This document shows, piece by piece, positions 1 through 12,300 of a DNA stretch of 64,000 bases (position 1 is the stretch's first letter; each line of letters starts with the position of its first letter). Source of the stretch: Diplocarpon mali (taxonomy: Eukaryota > Ascomycota > Leotiomycetes > Helotiales > Drepanopezizaceae); assembly GCA_024741835.1 (NCBI GenBank), contig JAENRP010000221.1:1-64000 (forward strand). Direction: 5' to 3'. A program made the position numbers and the translations under genes. The notes beneath the pieces are model-generated. The model had not been told where the DNA came from. It searched no databases and worked only from the letters and a program-made list of their open reading frames with translations.

Positions 1-972
1 GTTAGTAGCAGGGGGAGATGTATTTGTAGTAATATACCGTCTGGTCTCTCTAACCCAAAGGGAAAGACGCGCTAACAGCAGCGTGAAATGACGCAAATCA
101 CTTTAATTCTCCTCAATAAGAGAGGAAAATCTCAGTAATCTCTCGAATACTCTTCGAAGCTTCTTAACAAGAGAGAAAAAAATTGAAGGAACTCGTTAGC
201 ATGTACTAGCAGATCGCAATAAGAGCTTTCTGCTAATTCATCTCTTTTGATCACCTAACTATCTGTGGTTGTGTATTCAACCACTGATCAGTGTTGGTTT
301 CACAAGTGTGCGCACTGAATTGATTCTTCTGATTCTTGTATTGTATTTTGTCGATGATCTAGAATACAGAAAGAGAGCGAGACTCGAGGTATATCCCTAC
401 GCGCTAGCCTGCGCGCTAAGTCACGTGCCAATCGATTCCCTAGTCACCTGACCACCTCCATGCCACTTATTCCTACAGATATAATTGAACATTTATAAAT
501 TTAATAGAAGAAATATAATTAAGAGCCGTCGTCTACTAGTAATTTGCTTAGTATAATTGACTAAATAGCCACTATTAGCGTCCCAAGACATTATTGTCTC
601 GCATCACGGCTGAATTCCGGCCACGGTGGATTGATTTTGCATTCCGACGCTAACTTCTGCAGTAATGGATCCAATCTGGCTTTGGCTTATTTACTCTGGG
701 CCGTCATCTACGTCGCCGTCAAGAGTGAGTCGGGTCAAGAATTTAAGATGATTTGAGATAATCAGAGTACTGTATTCTCCTTATTCCACAGCATAAACAT
801 CTTTAGAATACATCTGCGAGCTCTCGATATATCACTTCATCAGCTTGATCTTGAAGGTCAGGTGATCTCGCCTAGCTCTAGCGCCAGGAATCGCACACGC
901 TAAGCACCTTCTGATCATTTTCGACTTTTCAATGAACAAAAATCTTCATCGACAACACCGACAACCGCCACG
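1..972. other. Upstream region of eS6, no gene seen
   Basis: This stretch has frequent stops in all frames and only short, low-quality ORFs. It is AT-rich around 480-530 and contains one CACGTG hexamer at 422-427. The last 100-150 bases are the likely promoter and 5' leader of the ribosomal protein gene that follows. I saw no Homol-D type box by eye. Confidence 0.6.
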
Positions 973-2096
973 ATGAAGCTTGTATGTACCTCTATGCGGC
1001 AGTGTAAATTCAATTCTGCGGATCTGCTAACACGGGCTGCTTCCAGAACATCTCCTACGTATGTTCCCATATTTATCACACAAATTTCTCGATCACATAT
1101 TTTCTCGACCACAAACTGACAATTATCACAGCCTGCCAATGGCAGCCAAAAGCTCATCGAGATCGAAGACGAGCGTAAGCTCCGCGTCTTCATGGAAAAA
1201 AGGTACGGAATACAATGCGCACGAATTTTCGAAGGCGCATTCCTAACTCAGCATACAGAATGGGTCAGGAGGTACCAGGAGATAGCGTCGGTGACGAGTT
1301 CAAGGGTTACATCTTCAAGATTACCGGTGGTAATGACAAGCAAGGTTTCCCCATGAAGCAAGGAATCATGCACCCAACTCGTGTCCGCCTCCTGCTCTCC
1401 GAGGGCCACTCTTGCTACCGCCCCCGCCGCACCGGTGAGCGTAAGCGCAAATCGGTTCGCGGCTGCATCGTCGCCATGGATCTATCCGTCCTCGCGCTCT
1501 CCATCGTCAAGCAAGGCGAGAATGAGATACCTGGAATTACCGACACCGTGCACCCCAAGCGTCTGGGTCCCAAGCGCGCCACGAAGATTCGCAAGTTCTT
1601 CGGCCTCACCAAGGAAGACGATGTACGTACTCCGTATATCTATCTTCGCCTGGCCTTCTGCTTCCGCGTACTCTCTATTATCAGATTCAACATCTGCTTC
1701 TAGAGAGTAGTCAGCCGGACCCGGAAGGTCAGAGTGTGAGATTGTTTTATTTTGCTAACGAAGTTCTGCTTAAATTTAGGTCCGCAAGTTCGTCATCCGT
1801 CGTGAGGTTCAGCCAAAGGGTGAGGGTAAGAAGCCATATACCAAGGCTCCCAAGATCCAACGTCTGGTCACCCCTCAACGTCTTCAACACAAGCGCCATC
1901 GTATCGCACTCAAGCGTCGTAACTCTGAACGAACCAAGGATGCTGCTGTACGTCACTGCTTCATACAAACGTCTCAATAAGGCTAACATATACTTAGACC
2001 GAGTACGCCGCTGTTCTCGCAAAGCGTGTCACCGAAGCCAAGGCCTCCCGTGCAGATCTCCGCAAGCGCAGAGCATCTTCCCTGCACCACAAGTAA
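973..2096 (+). CDS. rps6: 40S ribosomal protein eS6
   Basis: Structural protein of the small ribosomal subunit, and in eukaryotes the classic target of TOR-pathway kinases at its C-terminus. Six exons by eye: 973-981, 1047-1058, 1132-1202, 1259-1622, 1780-1947 and 1998-2096. They sum to 723 nt (240 residues), which matches the family length. The protein starts [20 protein letters not shown] and carries the family blocks [30 protein letters not shown] and [18 protein letters not shown]. The basic C-terminus ends [11 protein letters not shown], including the RRAS phospho-site context. The first exon codes for only three residues and the second for only four, so automated callers may start the gene too late. 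All introns are GT..AG. No other gene overlaps it. Confidence 0.97.
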
Positions 2097-2629
2097 ACGC
2101 CTCGTCATTCTTGTAGCATGGGCAATGGATGGGTTTGTTTCTGCTAGGATGGATGATGCTTAGCTGATCATACAATAAGGCATTGCCTTGCAGGCGTTCC
2201 GAGCATTGACAGGACACTTGGCAATACATATGGCGTGTAGCTAGGCGTACTACAACACAAGCTCATTTAACTACAAACGGTTCTGGCCTTTGGGAGGAGT
2301 TTGTGATATGAGTGTACATGTGAAAGAATTTATGGCTCAACCTGTTTGACATATGTTAAAACGCTGCCATGTGTGGTGAGGATTTATTCCACTCAGTCGA
2401 AGCAAATCGACATTTCCTCTAACCATATAATTACTGCCGTCTCGAGCCCCAGCAACCTTCTCATTCCTCACCATTTATTCCACTTTCTCACCCACTTTTC
2501 ATTTCAATCAAGCATTTAGCCCCCCCAATCCCCGCGCAAACCCATGTACTACATCCCAATCTCATCTATACCAGAGCACTTCAATCAAAACAATAATTTC
2601 ATACACCCAATTCCCGCTCCTCCTCCGCA
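2097..2629. other. 3' flank of eS6, intergenic
   Basis: Contains the eS6 3' UTR and then C/T-rich sequence around 2450-2625 that looks like fungal promoter sequence for whatever lies to the right. No convincing gene was seen. Confidence 0.5.
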
Positions 2630-2926
2630 ATGGTGCAAGAATTTTCCTGGTCACCCATCATATTCTACATACTTATCTCTACCTCTCTGTTTTTAACTTC
2701 TCTTAGCAACTCGCTAAAATCCCCTGTTCAGATATTCGCTTCGCTGGAACTGTCTCTACATCTCCCGCCGGCCCCTTTTGACAATACGATCTCAGGCCCC
2801 CGTATTCCCTCCCTCTCTATCGCCGATTCCAAACCCACCGTTGCTAGCCAAGAAATATCAGTAGAGCACAGAGATCAAAGCATGACAGGAAGGGCTGGAG
2901 TTAACCCGGGATGGACAAAAGTGTAA
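2630..2926 (+). CDS. Hypothetical small ORF with hydrophobic N-terminus
   Basis: A single open frame of 98 residues. The N-terminus (about residues 8-28) is hydrophobic and could be a signal peptide or membrane anchor. The rest is Ser/Pro-rich without a recognisable domain. The ATG has a reasonable context and follows a pyrimidine-rich stretch such as often precedes fungal start codons. I do not recognise any family. Length and composition are also compatible with a chance ORF, so this is a weak call. Confidence 0.22.
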   Translation: MVQEFSWSPIIFYILISTSLFLTSLSNSLKSPVQIFASLELSLHLPPAPFDNTISGPRIPSLSIADSKPTVASQEISVEHRDQSMTGRAGVNPGWTKV

Positions 2927-3585
2927 ATATGATGTAGAACATGTGTCATCGCCGATATTTTCTTGAAAGTAAGGGGGCTTGGATAAGAGAGTAGGAAAAG
3001 GGTGAGTGTAAGAAAGGTGGAAGGATATTATATTTTGACTACAGGTAGCAGCCCCACCAGTGTGTACACATTACATGAGTACATGGACAATCAGCTCTAG
3101 TTTCCGAGTATCATCCAGCGCTAGAAAAGGATGGTCCCTTCCTGTCGTCGCCTACCTTCGCAGCATACCCTGGTGCACGAGTTTCAGTTGTAAGTAACAA
3201 CATTACTCATGAATCATAAATCCGCGTCGCACCCGTATCGCACCCATGGCCTGAGACCTTCACATCAATTCATTCACTCGTCATAGGGCACAGTTCTTGG
3301 AATATATTGTATACATTCTATGCTGCTCCTGTTCCTGCTAAATCTAAGCCATCGCCCAAGTACTGTGCTAGTCACTATACCACCATCATTCTTACTTGCT
3401 CACCAGAGACCAGATCTTTTTATTTCTGCAGCGGGGCAGGAACTTAAGCCAATACGCCACGACTCCATACCGCGAATCGCACAATTTGTTGACTACATCC
3501 CATCCATACTCATCCCTATTGCCAGTATTTGTTCCTCAGACCAACCCCAACAAGAGCGAGTCCCCAAGTCCCAAATAATGCGCCC
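2927..3585. other. Intergenic, includes 3' region of the PRPP synthetase gene
   Basis: No gene seen. Long frames on the plus strand beyond 3320 are antisense to the PRPP synthetase exons and are not counted as genes. Confidence 0.55.
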
Positions 3586-4923
3586 TCAATCTGTAGGCGC
3601 GTGCGTAAAAAGAAAACTTACACTCTCCCCATTATGGGTACGTCTGATGGCTTCCGCCAGAGTCGGGCTAATATCCATAACCCTCAACCTCTCACACCTA
3701 GCCTCCTTGTCCAGCAATGGCACCGTGTTTGTGACCACTATTCGGCTCAGCTTGCTCTTGTTCACGATCTCGATAGCGTTGCCGGAAAGGATGCCGTGTG
3801 TGACGATGGCGACAACCTCGCGCGCCTTGTGCGTGATGAGCGTCTCGGCGGCTTTCGCGAGCGTCCCGCACGTGTCCGCCATGTCGTCGACGAGAATGCA
3901 GGTCTTATTTTCCACGTCACCGACCAGCACCATGCGCGAGACTTCGTTCGGGCGGGCGCGCTCTTTGTGGATGAGGGCGAAGCCTAAGTCGAGGCGGTCG
4001 GCGATAGATGTTGCTCTAGATGATGTTAGCCTTGACCCTATTCTCCGCGCCTTTCCAGCTGCCTATTGCCCAGCTCGAGTATCAATGTAGTAGCTCTCAT
4101 CCTCGCAACCTCTCATAATGAGGCCCCCAAAGTATTTTCTGGATTGAACAAACCTCTTAGCACCCCCCGCATCAGGACTAACAACCACACAGTCTTTCAC
4201 ATCCAGATTCTCTCTAATCCACCTCAATGTGCTGGGTTCCGCATACAGGTTATCCACCGGCACATTGAAGAAGCCCTGGATCTGGCTCGCGTGCAGATCC
4301 ATAGTAATGACATGGTTGCAGCCTGCCGTCTGTAACATGTTGGCGATCAGCTTTGCGGAGATGGGAGCGCGCGACTTGTCCTTTTTGTCTTGCCGAGCGT
4401 AGGGGAAATTGGGGATTACGGCCGTGATGCGGCGTGCTGAGGCTGTTTTGCAGGCGTTGATCATAATGAGGAGCTCCATGAGACCATCGTTGATGTCGCC
4501 CGGCGCGGTGGACTGGAGGATAAAGACTGGTCGATATTAACTTTGACTCCCTTTCAGACTTCACGCCAAAAGTCAGGAAACACACACCGTCCTCATCCCT
4601 AACACTCTCACCGACAGTAACGCTCGTCTCCTGATTCGAGTAATTCAGACTCATAGTCTTCGCAAGCTCAATGCCTAGCCTATAGCTGTATCAGCCTCTG
4701 TATTCCTGCCATATCATATTCTCTCCAAGTCCCTCCCTCCCAGTCACTACTCTCTTTCTCTTCCCCCCTCTTTCTCTTTATCCCCTTGAATCTACCCTCC
4801 CATCCCTTTTGCCAGTATCTACCTTGTATCAGGGGATGCATGTGCAACACACCTCTCAGCAACCAACCTCGCAAGCTGCGGATGGCTGTTCCCAGTGAGC
4901 AACTTGATGCTATTTGTCGCCAT
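3586..4923 (-). CDS. prs: Ribose-phosphate pyrophosphokinase (PRPP synthetase)
   Basis: Makes 5-phosphoribosyl 1-diphosphate from ribose 5-phosphate and ATP, for purine, pyrimidine, NAD, histidine and tryptophan synthesis in the cytosol. Four exons on the minus strand: 4923-4853, 4679-4588, 4526-4154 and 4015-3586. They sum to 966 nt (321 residues), the usual class I length with no inserted region. The start [20 protein letters not shown] is typical. Visible motifs are [31 protein letters not shown], and the PRPP-binding loop [10 protein letters not shown] at residues 221-230, the position seen in human PRPS1. It ends with the family tail [13 protein letters not shown]. Intron 1 (173 nt) and the region upstream of the start are polypurine in the sense strand. 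Fungi carry several PRS paralogues; which one this is cannot be told by eye. Confidence 0.95.
4722..4815. repeat. Polypyrimidine/polypurine tract inside PRS intron 1
   Basis: The plus strand is almost pure C/T here, so the sense strand of the PRS intron is almost pure A/G. It lies between exons 1 and 2 of the PRPP synthetase gene. Confidence 0.7.
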
Positions 4924-4929
4924 CGCGTT

Positions 4930-5115
4930 TCGTCTTTTTCCTTCCTGTCCCTGTCCTTTTTATCTTCCTCTTTTCACGTTCTTCTTCTCTCTCCTCTTGC
5001 TCTTTTCTCCTGTTTCCTGTGTAATCCTTTTCCCTTTCTTGACTTCTTCGCTTCCCTGTTTTTATTCTTCTGCCCTACCGCTTACTCTATTCTTATCCTT
5101 CTGTCTTACTCCCTT
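4930..5115. repeat. Long polypyrimidine/polypurine tract upstream of PRS
   Basis: Nearly continuous T/C sequence on the plus strand directly upstream of the PRS start codon; in the direction of PRS it is a polypurine leader or promoter. Such tracts are common near fungal transcription starts, usually as pyrimidine-rich on the sense strand, so this orientation is the less usual one. Confidence 0.65.
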
Positions 5116-5612
5116 CGCACTCGTAATTGCCTCAAATTTCGCAGGGCCCTGATTTTCGTTTCGTTTGTTACCCTTTTTTGCGATACTGTTATCGAATTAT
5201 TCTTCCAATTGCGATTGCGAGTTTGTTTAGTCGTAGAATAGAAAGAATGAAATAATTTAGAATGGCTTTGGACTTCTAGCTTAAAAATATCTTGAAGGCG
5301 GGACAGATGGCGGTACTGTCATGGCACTTGTGGGGCATCAGGTGATCTGCTGTTTCGTCTGGGAAAAAGTAGCTAGCACTGGGATAGCGGGTGAGTCGGA
5401 CGAACGATTAAGTCACAAGCCGATTGCAATTTAATGGCATTATTCAGACATAACCTCAAGCGAATAAATTAATAGCCTCTGTTTTAATTATGAATATGTA
5501 TTTCTTGAAAAAGCTTTTGCTTGCTACAAGCCATTTATATGGTCCCTGGTGAGGTAGTGAAGAACCAGCATTTTTCTGGTCATCAGATTTCCGATAAAGC
5601 GGATTGAGAGTA

Positions 5613-5634
5613 AATGAATAAATAAATAAATAAT
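5613..5634. repeat. (AATA)n microsatellite
   Basis: About five tandem copies of a 4-base AATA-type unit in AT-rich intergenic DNA. Confidence 0.75.
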
Positions 5635-6315
5635 TTAAATGGCTCGTTATTCATTATGAGCAGATTTTTTTGCTCGTACCAGAAGCTTCGTTCTCTGTGA
5701 GGACCATGGCCTCTATTCAGGTATGAAGTTTAGTAACCAGGAGAGGTCAAGCTTCACAAAGGCTTAGACTTTACCTCATCATACCCGGGGACAAAGAAAA
5801 ACTTCACAGTCGCATGCATTCCACGATCAAAGCTTCGAAAACTTCAGTAAAATCTTTCTAATGCTGCAAGCACCATTTTCCGCTGTCTATTTTACACAAC
5901 TATTAACTCACTCCCCCCAACCCAAGTCCTCAACCCTAAAACTCAACCGAGCACAGCATATTCACGGACGACCTGCACTTCGTCGCAAAGCTACTGCCCC
6001 AGAAGAGAATGAATGAATAGTTAGGAAATGGCTTTGAAGAATTTCCATGCAACATCCACCAGATGAACCCCAGGCCCCCACTCTACGAAAGATATCATTA
6101 TGACCATCAAGAGCCGCCCAAGCAGAAACGACCTATGCACAGTGCGAAAGAAGCCCGCCCTTATGTCGATACACCTCGCATTTGGGAAAGATCGCAAAAA
6201 TCCGGGGAAAGATAGAAGAAAGGACGCCGTCAAATGCTCATCAAGACCTGCGGGGCATCATGTCGTAAAAGTTGGAATTTCTCATTGAGCTGGTGCGGTG
6301 CAATCTCAAGCTGGA

Positions 6316-9300
6316 TTATGCGAATCCGAAATACTCGCTGCCAGCTGTGATGGCGGTAAGGACTTGCTTACGGAGCGACTCATAATTTTCGTACTCAGGG
6401 AGATCAAGTTCTAGGGACAATTAGCTGATATCTCCAGCAAGGGCAGTTAAGGTAGAGGAGCAAGACTTACGATTAAAGCACGTGTGCGAACTTGGAAGGC
6501 GGTCCTTATTGCCGTAGTCACGGTGAATGTTGAAACGGCTGAATCCGTTCATGCCCTCCAGCTCCTTGAAGCCGTTCAGAGGCACCTTGCTAGTTCCAGT
6601 GACGAACTGAAGAAGCTTGGCACGCTCCTCCTTGTTGTACGAGCGAACGGCACGCCAGAACCATTGGATCTGAGGTGAAGAGGCCGTGTAGTTGTGATAC
6701 TCAGTGTTGCTTTTCCAGTCATCCAGGTCGATCTCGGGAAGACCTGAAATCAACAGCTCCAGTTCTTGCTCATTGAAGATTGCTACGACTTCAGCAGGAA
6801 TAATATCGTGGAATCCTGTTTTCTGTTAGCATTGTCATCCACAGTAGGATGCGACGAATTTACCCTTCAGGAACTCATCCAACTGCTCCTTTACGGATCC
6901 CGTAAGTCTCCACTCGGTCATCAAGCGCACATACTCGTGCTTGTTTTCCTCTGTCACGGCAATGTTGCGACCGTTAGGAATAAAGTCGATTGTCTCCGTA
7001 ACGCCGAATTTATCTTGCTCGGTAGAAAAGGTCTCGGTAATGATGTCGGTGATGTCGTTTTCCAACATCCAGACTAGTGACTTGTAGTAGTCTAGATCCA
7101 GAGACTCCATATCCTTAACGGAAACAGCCTTTCCAAGAATGCGCTTATACACAGCTCGGCTGAAATGGCAGTCCAAGACACGGCCCTCGTAAAGAGCCTT
7201 GCCGATGATGCGACCAATGAACTTGAAGAACATTAGATGTTCTTCGTTGATGCCACTGGAATGATTTGGGTGGAAAGTCGTTCTGTCGGAAGATACAGGA
7301 ACGAAGAGGGCGTATCCTGGGTCAAACATTTGGCGCGATAGCACCTGGAACCATTCACGAGTAACACCACCCGCATCAACACCCTCCTCACCGTGGAAGC
7401 GAATGCTTAGCTTGCCATATTTCATCTGATCACCCGTTTGGAAGTAAAGAGACTTAAAAGAGTCATGGAACACTTGGTCTCGACGAACAGAGAGTTGGAG
7501 AGGAGCAAATGATGAGCGGCTGTTAGGGGCCTTGGCGTGAATACTTCGGCTGAAGTAGTTGCGCTTGTTGTCAAACTCCAGAACCTTAGGATTCTTCACG
7601 AGGAGGGAGAATGTACCAGACATTAGCTTTGGGGTGTTTCGTACTAAGTCATTGAGAATCTTGCGGTGTTCCTCAGTGAAGGTATAGAACAAGCTCTCCA
7701 TTTGGCTTTCGGGGGGCGGACTCTTCAATAACATCTCCTTACCCTGCTGAGTTCTGGAAATAGAATTATCCTTCAGCGTGGTATTCTTGCAAACAACCAT
7801 CAATGCTTCGATGAGGGGAAGTAGGATGGTAGCAACATTGAGCATATGTTCTCGTTGTCTGATCGCACCGAGACAGGCGCTGAGTCGCTCCCACATTCTA
7901 CCAAAGGTAGAGTTCTCGTAGAGAGAAGAAAGCAAATCTTGCTTCTCGATCAACTGTGAAGACTCGCCCTCAGCTTCGCCTTCGATAGGCTTGTCCTTCT
8001 TTTCACGCTTTGGATCGAAGAGATGATCAAGAGCTGTAAGGACTCGAAGGAGCTTGTTCTGGTCGGAGCCCCCGGGGGAGAATTTGGCAAGGGCCACGCC
8101 TTGGATTTCAGTACCGGTCGTAGCCTTCTCGATCTGTGGAAGAAGGTCTTCAAGATCCACTAGAATGATTTCACCTAATCCTTGCGCCTTGGAGATAAGC
8201 TCTCGTCCAAACACAGCCTTGGCATTGGGAATAGTGGACAGGTTCTTGATGGTCGAGAGTGTTTCTCGAAAAGTCTTCGAAGAGCATTCACGAGCCACAA
8301 AGATATTGATAACCAGCTTCAAGTTTTGCTCTGGAATGATCGGCGGATTGAAAACAACAATCTTCTTCTCCTTTGCTGGCTCCTTGGCAACCCCAAGCTT
8401 CAAATCCTGGGCACCCGGAGATGCTGATGACTCGCCACCTTCCGCAGATGGCTGTCGTGGCGTAGTCTCGACAACTGTGGCTGTAGTCTCAGTGACAGTG
8501 GTTTCTTGATCTTCTGCTGGCTGTTCACCGGCCCTAGTTGTCGTTTCTGGCGAAGTGGTAGAGGCTGATGTCTCAGCGGGTGTAGCAGCCTCGGCTTCGG
8601 CCTTTTTCTTGGCATCATCTTGCTTACGCTGAAGTCCTTGTAGAGGCGAGGTGATCATGTTCAAGAGCGTAGAAAGAGACTCCATAACAGTTGAGCTCTC
8701 CATGATGAGGTCACGCCCCAATAGGCTCAGCAATGAATTGAGAGCATACTTGGCGGCCTTGTTCTCCTTGCTCTTACCCTTGCGGCTCAGCTTCAAACTC
8801 TCCATAGTAGTGTGTTCTGTTAAGAAATACGCAGGAATGTGAGGGTTGACTTGATTTAAAGAGACCAGAGCAGCCAAACATTGTTGCACGACCATAAGAG
8901 GGGATGCTTCAAAGGTAGTCTGTGTAGCTGGACTCAAGCCTGTAAGCGTCCTCTTTAAGGATTGAGGCTGAGGAGTCTTCGGCTGGGTGTCCTTTGGTTG
9001 CTTGGCTTTTAGGGATAGATGAGCAAAGCTTCTCTCAACAGCTGACATATCAGCACTGCCATCTTGAAGGATATGAAGAAGGATAAAGATGACTTCGTTT
9101 CGATTTTGTCTGTTAAGAGAGATGTTTTGCAACACCGAGTTCAGTGTAGTACGAAGGCTACCATGCTGGAAAATGAACATTAGTCGCATGAGCGTAGCGA
9201 TGCCTGACTTATCGAGCATCTGCACAATTGCGCGACGTTGGGGTCTCTCCGTGGCCTGACGAGGCGCACCAAAAGGTGCATCGGTTCTTCGAGCATAGCC

Positions 9301-12300
9301 CACAGGCAGTCGCGGTGGCATGCGGTGGCCGATTTGTTCTCTCATAGCAGCTCGAGCCTGATCCACAATGTCGCGGGGAAGTTGAGCCAAGGTCTCATCA
9401 TCTTGCTCCATGAGAACTTGATTTCGTAATGCTGGCGGGAGAGTAGCCAAAATCGTCGCGGCATCCATATCACCACCTGCAACGGCAGCTGCTCCACCGT
9501 CTGCTTGCGCAGCAGTACGGTTACGCTCTTCTCGCTCGCGGCGGCGTCTATCTTGTCTCTCCTGCTGCATGATCTCGTCTCTGATGTCGTCCGGCAGAGC
9601 ATCGAGAAATTCCTGGTCAATCTCCGAAGGCTGAGCCCCAGTTGCAGCGGCGGCAGAACGGCGTTCAGCAACAGCCGACATGATAACCTCCTCTCGAATC
9701 TCCTCTGGTAGCTCCGCGAGAAACTCAGCGTCGATTCCTAGATCCGTGATATCGAATGGATTACCACGAATCATGGTTGTGACTCTGGGACGAGCATGCA
9801 TCTCTGCAGAGACCGCAGAGGGCTCTGATTGCTCGGGAGCTTCCGATTCGATACCGTCCATACGATCAAGGTCCGGGTGATCGAGTAGTCCTTCTGGCTC
9901 GCTTGCATCCATCTGGCGAGCAGCGAGTGCCTCAGCAGCAACTCTGTCGGCCTCTTCTCGCTCTTCGGCTTCTTTCTTCTCTCTCGCAATTCTATCCTCC
10001 TCGTCCTTCTTCTCCTTCGCAATACGATCTTCCTCAATTTTCTTCTTTGCTTCTTCTTCCGCCTTTCTAGCCTTTTCAGCTGCTTCCGCTTTGGCGGCCT
10101 TGTCGATTGCAATAGCAGGAGGAACCAGGAGTGATAAGATGGCAGTTGCAAGGTCGTTGGCTCTCTCGAGTGAGCTTGCACCAAAGACAATTCTGGATTC
10201 CTCCAGCCATCGAGCGGTTGTAGGCTGCGGAGTAAAGAAAGCAGCACTTCCAGGCTCTACCACAGTGCTGCGGGCTTCAAATCGCGACGGGCGCATACCC
10301 ATACCAAACATGGCTTGGAGGTCAGGTGGGAATGGCTGGCCAGGTGCAGCCGTGATGTGGAATTGAAGGGCATGCCCGTTGCGTGAAAGGTGTCCTGCTG
10401 GCATAGTCGGTAAGGATCTGATCACTTCATCGAGTAGAGCTGCAGCGGCGGGGCTCTCACCGACCGGTCGCCCTACGACATCCAACAACTCTCCACCTGC
10501 AGCCCCCATTGTTTGGAACCAGCCATTCATCGTGGGTCTCAAGCTGGAACCATCGCGGCTGGGAAGCCCAGCATTGTTTCTTTGGAGTAGAGGGTTGATG
10601 CCGTCGTCGCCTGCGCGAGCCACGGGCGCGCCAGGTCTATGTGATCTGTACGATGCCCTGTAATCTGGTACTGTATTTGGATCAGTCCTGTTTCGTCTAC
10701 CCAGACCCGAGAAGATCGTGAGTTCTTGCAAACGGGCCTCAGCGGCTTCCAAGTCTCGAAGCGAGGTCTCAAGTGACTGGATTAAAGACGTACCACCTAA
10801 CGGATCACGAGAACCGCCAGCGAAGCCCAGAGGAAAGGGGGAGAAGCCGCCTCGGGATCGACGATGGACAGCCACGGGCGGCTCAACCTCTTCCTGCCAG
10901 CCGAATTGAGAGACCCCAGGACCATCAACTATGAGGCATTAGCAACAGGTCAGATGAAAATCTTTTGAAACTTACCAGAATATGGGTCAAAAATCATGTC
11001 GTCTTCATCATTCTCCCCTTCCTCATCTCCTAGGCCGCGTTAGCCACGTAATCTCTAGCGAGACAAGAACTCAACATACCTTCATCGTCATCTTCTACAT
11101 ACTCTCCGGGGATGCGCTCCTCTTCGTCATCGTCATCTTCATCATCACGATCGATGCCTTCTGCTTCCATACGCTCGATCATGTCGGCGGCATCCACATC
11201 TCCAAGGGCACGGACAAGTTGACCGATTGGGCCACCCATCTCAATGGCGTGCATGTGCTCCTCTTCTTGGTCCGCGGCTTGGCCCTCATAGTCGACCTCC
11301 TCTCCCTCATCATCCTCATCATCGCTCTCCCACTCGGCCATATCTTCATCGGCGGCGATCTGTTGAATATTCCCGGCTTCATCAATAATCTCAACTCGTC
11401 CATCATCGTCTTCCGAGTCATGGTCGTCATCATCATTGCCGCTCGAGTCAAGCTCGTCGTCGTCATCATCATCGTCTTCCTCCATGATGACTTCAACGTC
11501 GACGCCGTGATCGCCATCCAGGCCTTCGATATCACCCATACCTTCGATTTCTTCATCGTCATCACTTATACCATCCTCGTCGCCATCTGGGCCAGCTTCA
11601 TCGTAGTCCATCTCATCTTCGTACTCTCCTTCGTACATCTCTTCATCCTCATCTTCTGAATCAGATGAAGAATCATCCTCTCTACCATATTCCAGCATAC
11701 CCAAGGTTGAGTTTCGGAACAGGTCTGGAGTTTCCTCGCGATCATCCTCTGGTTCAGACAGAGAAGTTGCGGACTCGATCTCATCTTCCTCGCCTTGTCC
11801 AGGGGTAGCAGTGATCAGGGAAAGATCGCTGAGGTTGATCGCCGTTGTAGTCAGTGTCTTCAGAGGACGCAGAATATACTTAACTGCACGCTTCGCACCA
11901 GGGAAGTTGAGGTCGATATCTGCAATCGACGCAGTGAGGGCTGCAACATAGCCCTTTTCGAACATGATACGTCTCAATTGCTTTTGAGATGTACTAGCAA
12001 TCGAGGTGTCCGTGAGGCCAACATTCTCCTTCCCAGTCATGAAATGGGTCATCAAATCTGCAAGAGAAAGCATTCGGGCATACTTGACATCAAGGGGCTC
12101 GACTGACATGCTTGCTTGCGTATATGCCTTCAGAACGTTCTCCAGGACGAAACGACGCACAAAGAGGAGATTAGGCTCGTTCTCGCTGTCGTACGGCTCG
12201 CGAGTCTTGTCAATTGGTTGCTCTCCAGTTTTGCAAAGGAGTGCTGTCAAAACAGAATCGGCCCAGTTTGATGTGACCAGTTTCTTTCGCAAGACCGTAT

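Larger units (their letters stand above)
4924..6315. other. Intergenic between PRS 5' end and TOM1 3' end
   Basis: Contains the PRS promoter (see polypurine tract), then AT-rich sequence around 5440-5660 with an AATA microsatellite, then the presumed TOM1 3' UTR. ORFs here are short and lack protein-like character. Confidence 0.6.

Noticed and set aside
3320..4090. 256-codon plus-strand frame across the PRS gene
   Set aside because: It is antisense to PRPP synthetase exon 4, whose protein motifs are unmistakable; the translation has no domain.
10982..11659. Very hydrophobic 225-codon plus-strand frame resembling a membrane protein
   Set aside because: It is the opposite strand of the Asp/Glu-coding tract of TOM1; GAT/GAC/GAA read backwards gives Ile, Val, Phe and Leu.
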